NCBI GenBank assembly: GCA_024734555.1
Contig: JANPWX010000211.1
Span: 599,531 to 663,530, forward strand
DNA: 64,000 nucleotides
Source of the DNA: Trochalopteron elliotii
Lineage: Eukaryota > Chordata > Aves > Passeriformes > Leiothrichidae
Reading direction: 5' to 3'
The notes under the pieces were generated by a model. That model was given only the letters and a program-made list of their open reading frames with translations, was not told where the DNA came from and made no database searches. The translations under genes were made by a program, and so were the position numbers. Shown piece by piece: positions 62,796-64,000 of the stretch (position 1 is its first letter; every line of letters begins with the position of its first letter).

Positions 62796-63281
62796 TAAAT
62801 CTGAAATGTCATCAAATGGAGACAGTAGGAAAAGATTTCCATATGCTCTGGGGAAAAGAATCAAACCCAAACCCCAGTACAGTCCACATGCTACACTCCT
62901 GAAAATGCCTCCCAGCACCAAGAGAAGCTTTCATTGCTTTTTGCAGGAATAATTCTCAAGGGTTTCCTGTAACCAAGTTATGCATGAATTTGTCCATGAC
63001 AGTCATGGCACAGGGAAGGCAGGAGAAGAACTGGAGCTTTATTTGTTCATAATCCTCAGGAGTGAATCCTGCAGCACCAAGAGCTGCCCATCTCCTCACA
63101 ATCCCAGGGGTCTTCACTTGATTTGGTTACAGGAGTTGGGATTGATAAACTCCAGGATTTCAGGTTACCCTTTTCCAACCCATTAGGCATCAATTTCATT
63201 CCTCACCTTCCCTCTGAGCCCCTGACTTGTTGAAGGACCTGCTGGCCTCTGACTGCCACAAGGCCCAGCTCTGCAAGTGTC
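62796..63281. other. Unique non-coding sequence
   Basis: No gene or repeat recognised. The sequence leads directly into the CR1 3' end. Confidence 0.5.
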
Positions 63282-63687
63282 ACAAAATCATGAAAGTTTT
63301 GGCTTGGAAGAGACTTTAATCCTCTTGTTCCAACCCGCTGCCAAGGGCAGGACACCTTCCACTGCTCCAGGCTGCTCCAAGCCCCATCCAAGCCTGGCCT
63401 GGGACACTGCCAGGGATGGGGCATCCACAGCTCCCCTGGGCAATCTGTTCCAAGGCCTCACCACCCTCACTGTGAAGAAATTTTCCTAATACCCAATCTA
63501 AACTTAATCCCTGCCAGTTTGAAGCCATTTCTCCTTGTCCTGTCCCTCTCCACCTTTCCTCTGGGCTCCCTGCAGGCACTGCAAGGCCACAGTGAGGTCA
63601 CCCTGAAGCCTTCTCTTCTCCAGGCTGAACAATCCCAGTTCTCTCAGCCTTTCCTCACAGGAGAGCTGCTCCATCCCTCTCATCAAA
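63282..63687 (-). mobile_element. CR1 LINE, 5'-truncated, minus strand
   Basis: The 3' end lies at about 63282. Reading the minus strand backwards from there gives the CR1 tail and the GTTCCAACCC, GGGCAGGACACCTTCCACTG, GGCCTGGGACACTGCCAGGG and CATCCACAGCTCCCCTGGGC blocks. The minus strand still encodes recognisable pieces of the CR1 ORF2 C-terminus: [20 protein letters not shown] from about 63660 and RVVRPWNRLPRGAVDAPSLA from about 63467. Both are in one frame with stop codons between them. The element is 5'-truncated at about 63687, as is usual for CR1, and cannot move. Confidence 0.95.
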
Positions 63688-64000
63688 CCTCAAACAATTA
63701 TGTCCTGTGTTCCTGCTCCACTGTCCTTCCATAAGGAAACACAAAAAAGTGGGAACTGGAAGGCTGGAGTGATGTTTTCAGAAGGAACAGAGGCTTGCTA
63801 ATTAATATTTAGCAGCATCCGGGCTCTTATATGGTGGTCAAAATATTCCCTGCCTGCAACTCATAAGAAGATGCAGTTTTTTGGAAGTGCAGGACAGCAC
63901 TGCTTTCCCCATATCCAGGAAAATCTTCACGTAGCAAAGCACCAGAGCTCAGCACAATGACAGCAGCAACATCTGACAGGCACCAGCTCCCCCTCCACCC
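63688..64000. other. Unique non-coding sequence to window end
   Basis: Nothing recognised upstream (on the element's strand) of the CR1 truncation point. Confidence 0.5.

Noticed and set aside
63504..63686. Small minus-strand protein gene
   Set aside because: This is the decayed C-terminal part of CR1 ORF2 within a truncated LINE, with stops downstream in the same frame.

Overview
This window looks like non-coding nuclear DNA from a bird, most likely a songbird. It is AT-leaning and poor in CpG, with no CpG island visible. It carries minus-strand 3' ends of CR1 LINEs ending in the usual avian tail, solo retroviral LTRs of a kind I associate with passerines, and two old MIR-type SINE remnants, which fits an amniote. 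I found no protein-coding gene, rRNA, tRNA or recognisable microRNA that I can support. Every long open frame is either a by-product of a tandem repeat or has no recognisable family content. The window is best read as intergenic sequence or part of a very long intron.

Layout. 1-11.4 kb is mostly unique sequence with short AT-rich and A/C-rich simple repeats. 11.4-12.2 kb holds a run of 13 Gs and two short CR1 tails. A probable minus-strand solo LTR lies at 15.6-15.96 kb and a MIR remnant at 17.3 kb. A 432-bp solo LTR with a 6-bp target duplication lies at 22.70-23.13 kb. A related LTR of about 585 bp lies at 44.10-44.68 kb, inserted inside the second copy of a 62-bp tandem duplication. Between them, 24.9-27.9 kb holds a 29-bp hairpin motif present twice and a cluster of three perfect inverted repeats. 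A 238-bp block is duplicated at 29.67 and 31.62 kb with seven differences and no length change. AT islands lie at 39.9, 41.7 and 62.6 kb.

The most repeat-rich part is the end. At 53.75-54.15 kb two different pentanucleotide arrays each abut the same 46-bp sequence. At 55.7-56.1 kb there is an AT-rich block with motif content typical of conserved developmental enhancers. At 58.6 kb there is a second MIR-like remnant. At 59.38-60.26 kb there is a 44-unit minisatellite with 19-21-bp units, open in all three plus-strand frames. At 63.28-63.69 kb a 5'-truncated CR1 lies on the minus strand and keeps a decayed ORF2 C-terminus.

There are no genes here to link into a pathway, and I see no novel biological system. 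The points worth following up are structural: the duplications, the hairpins, the nested insertion history and the enhancer candidate.
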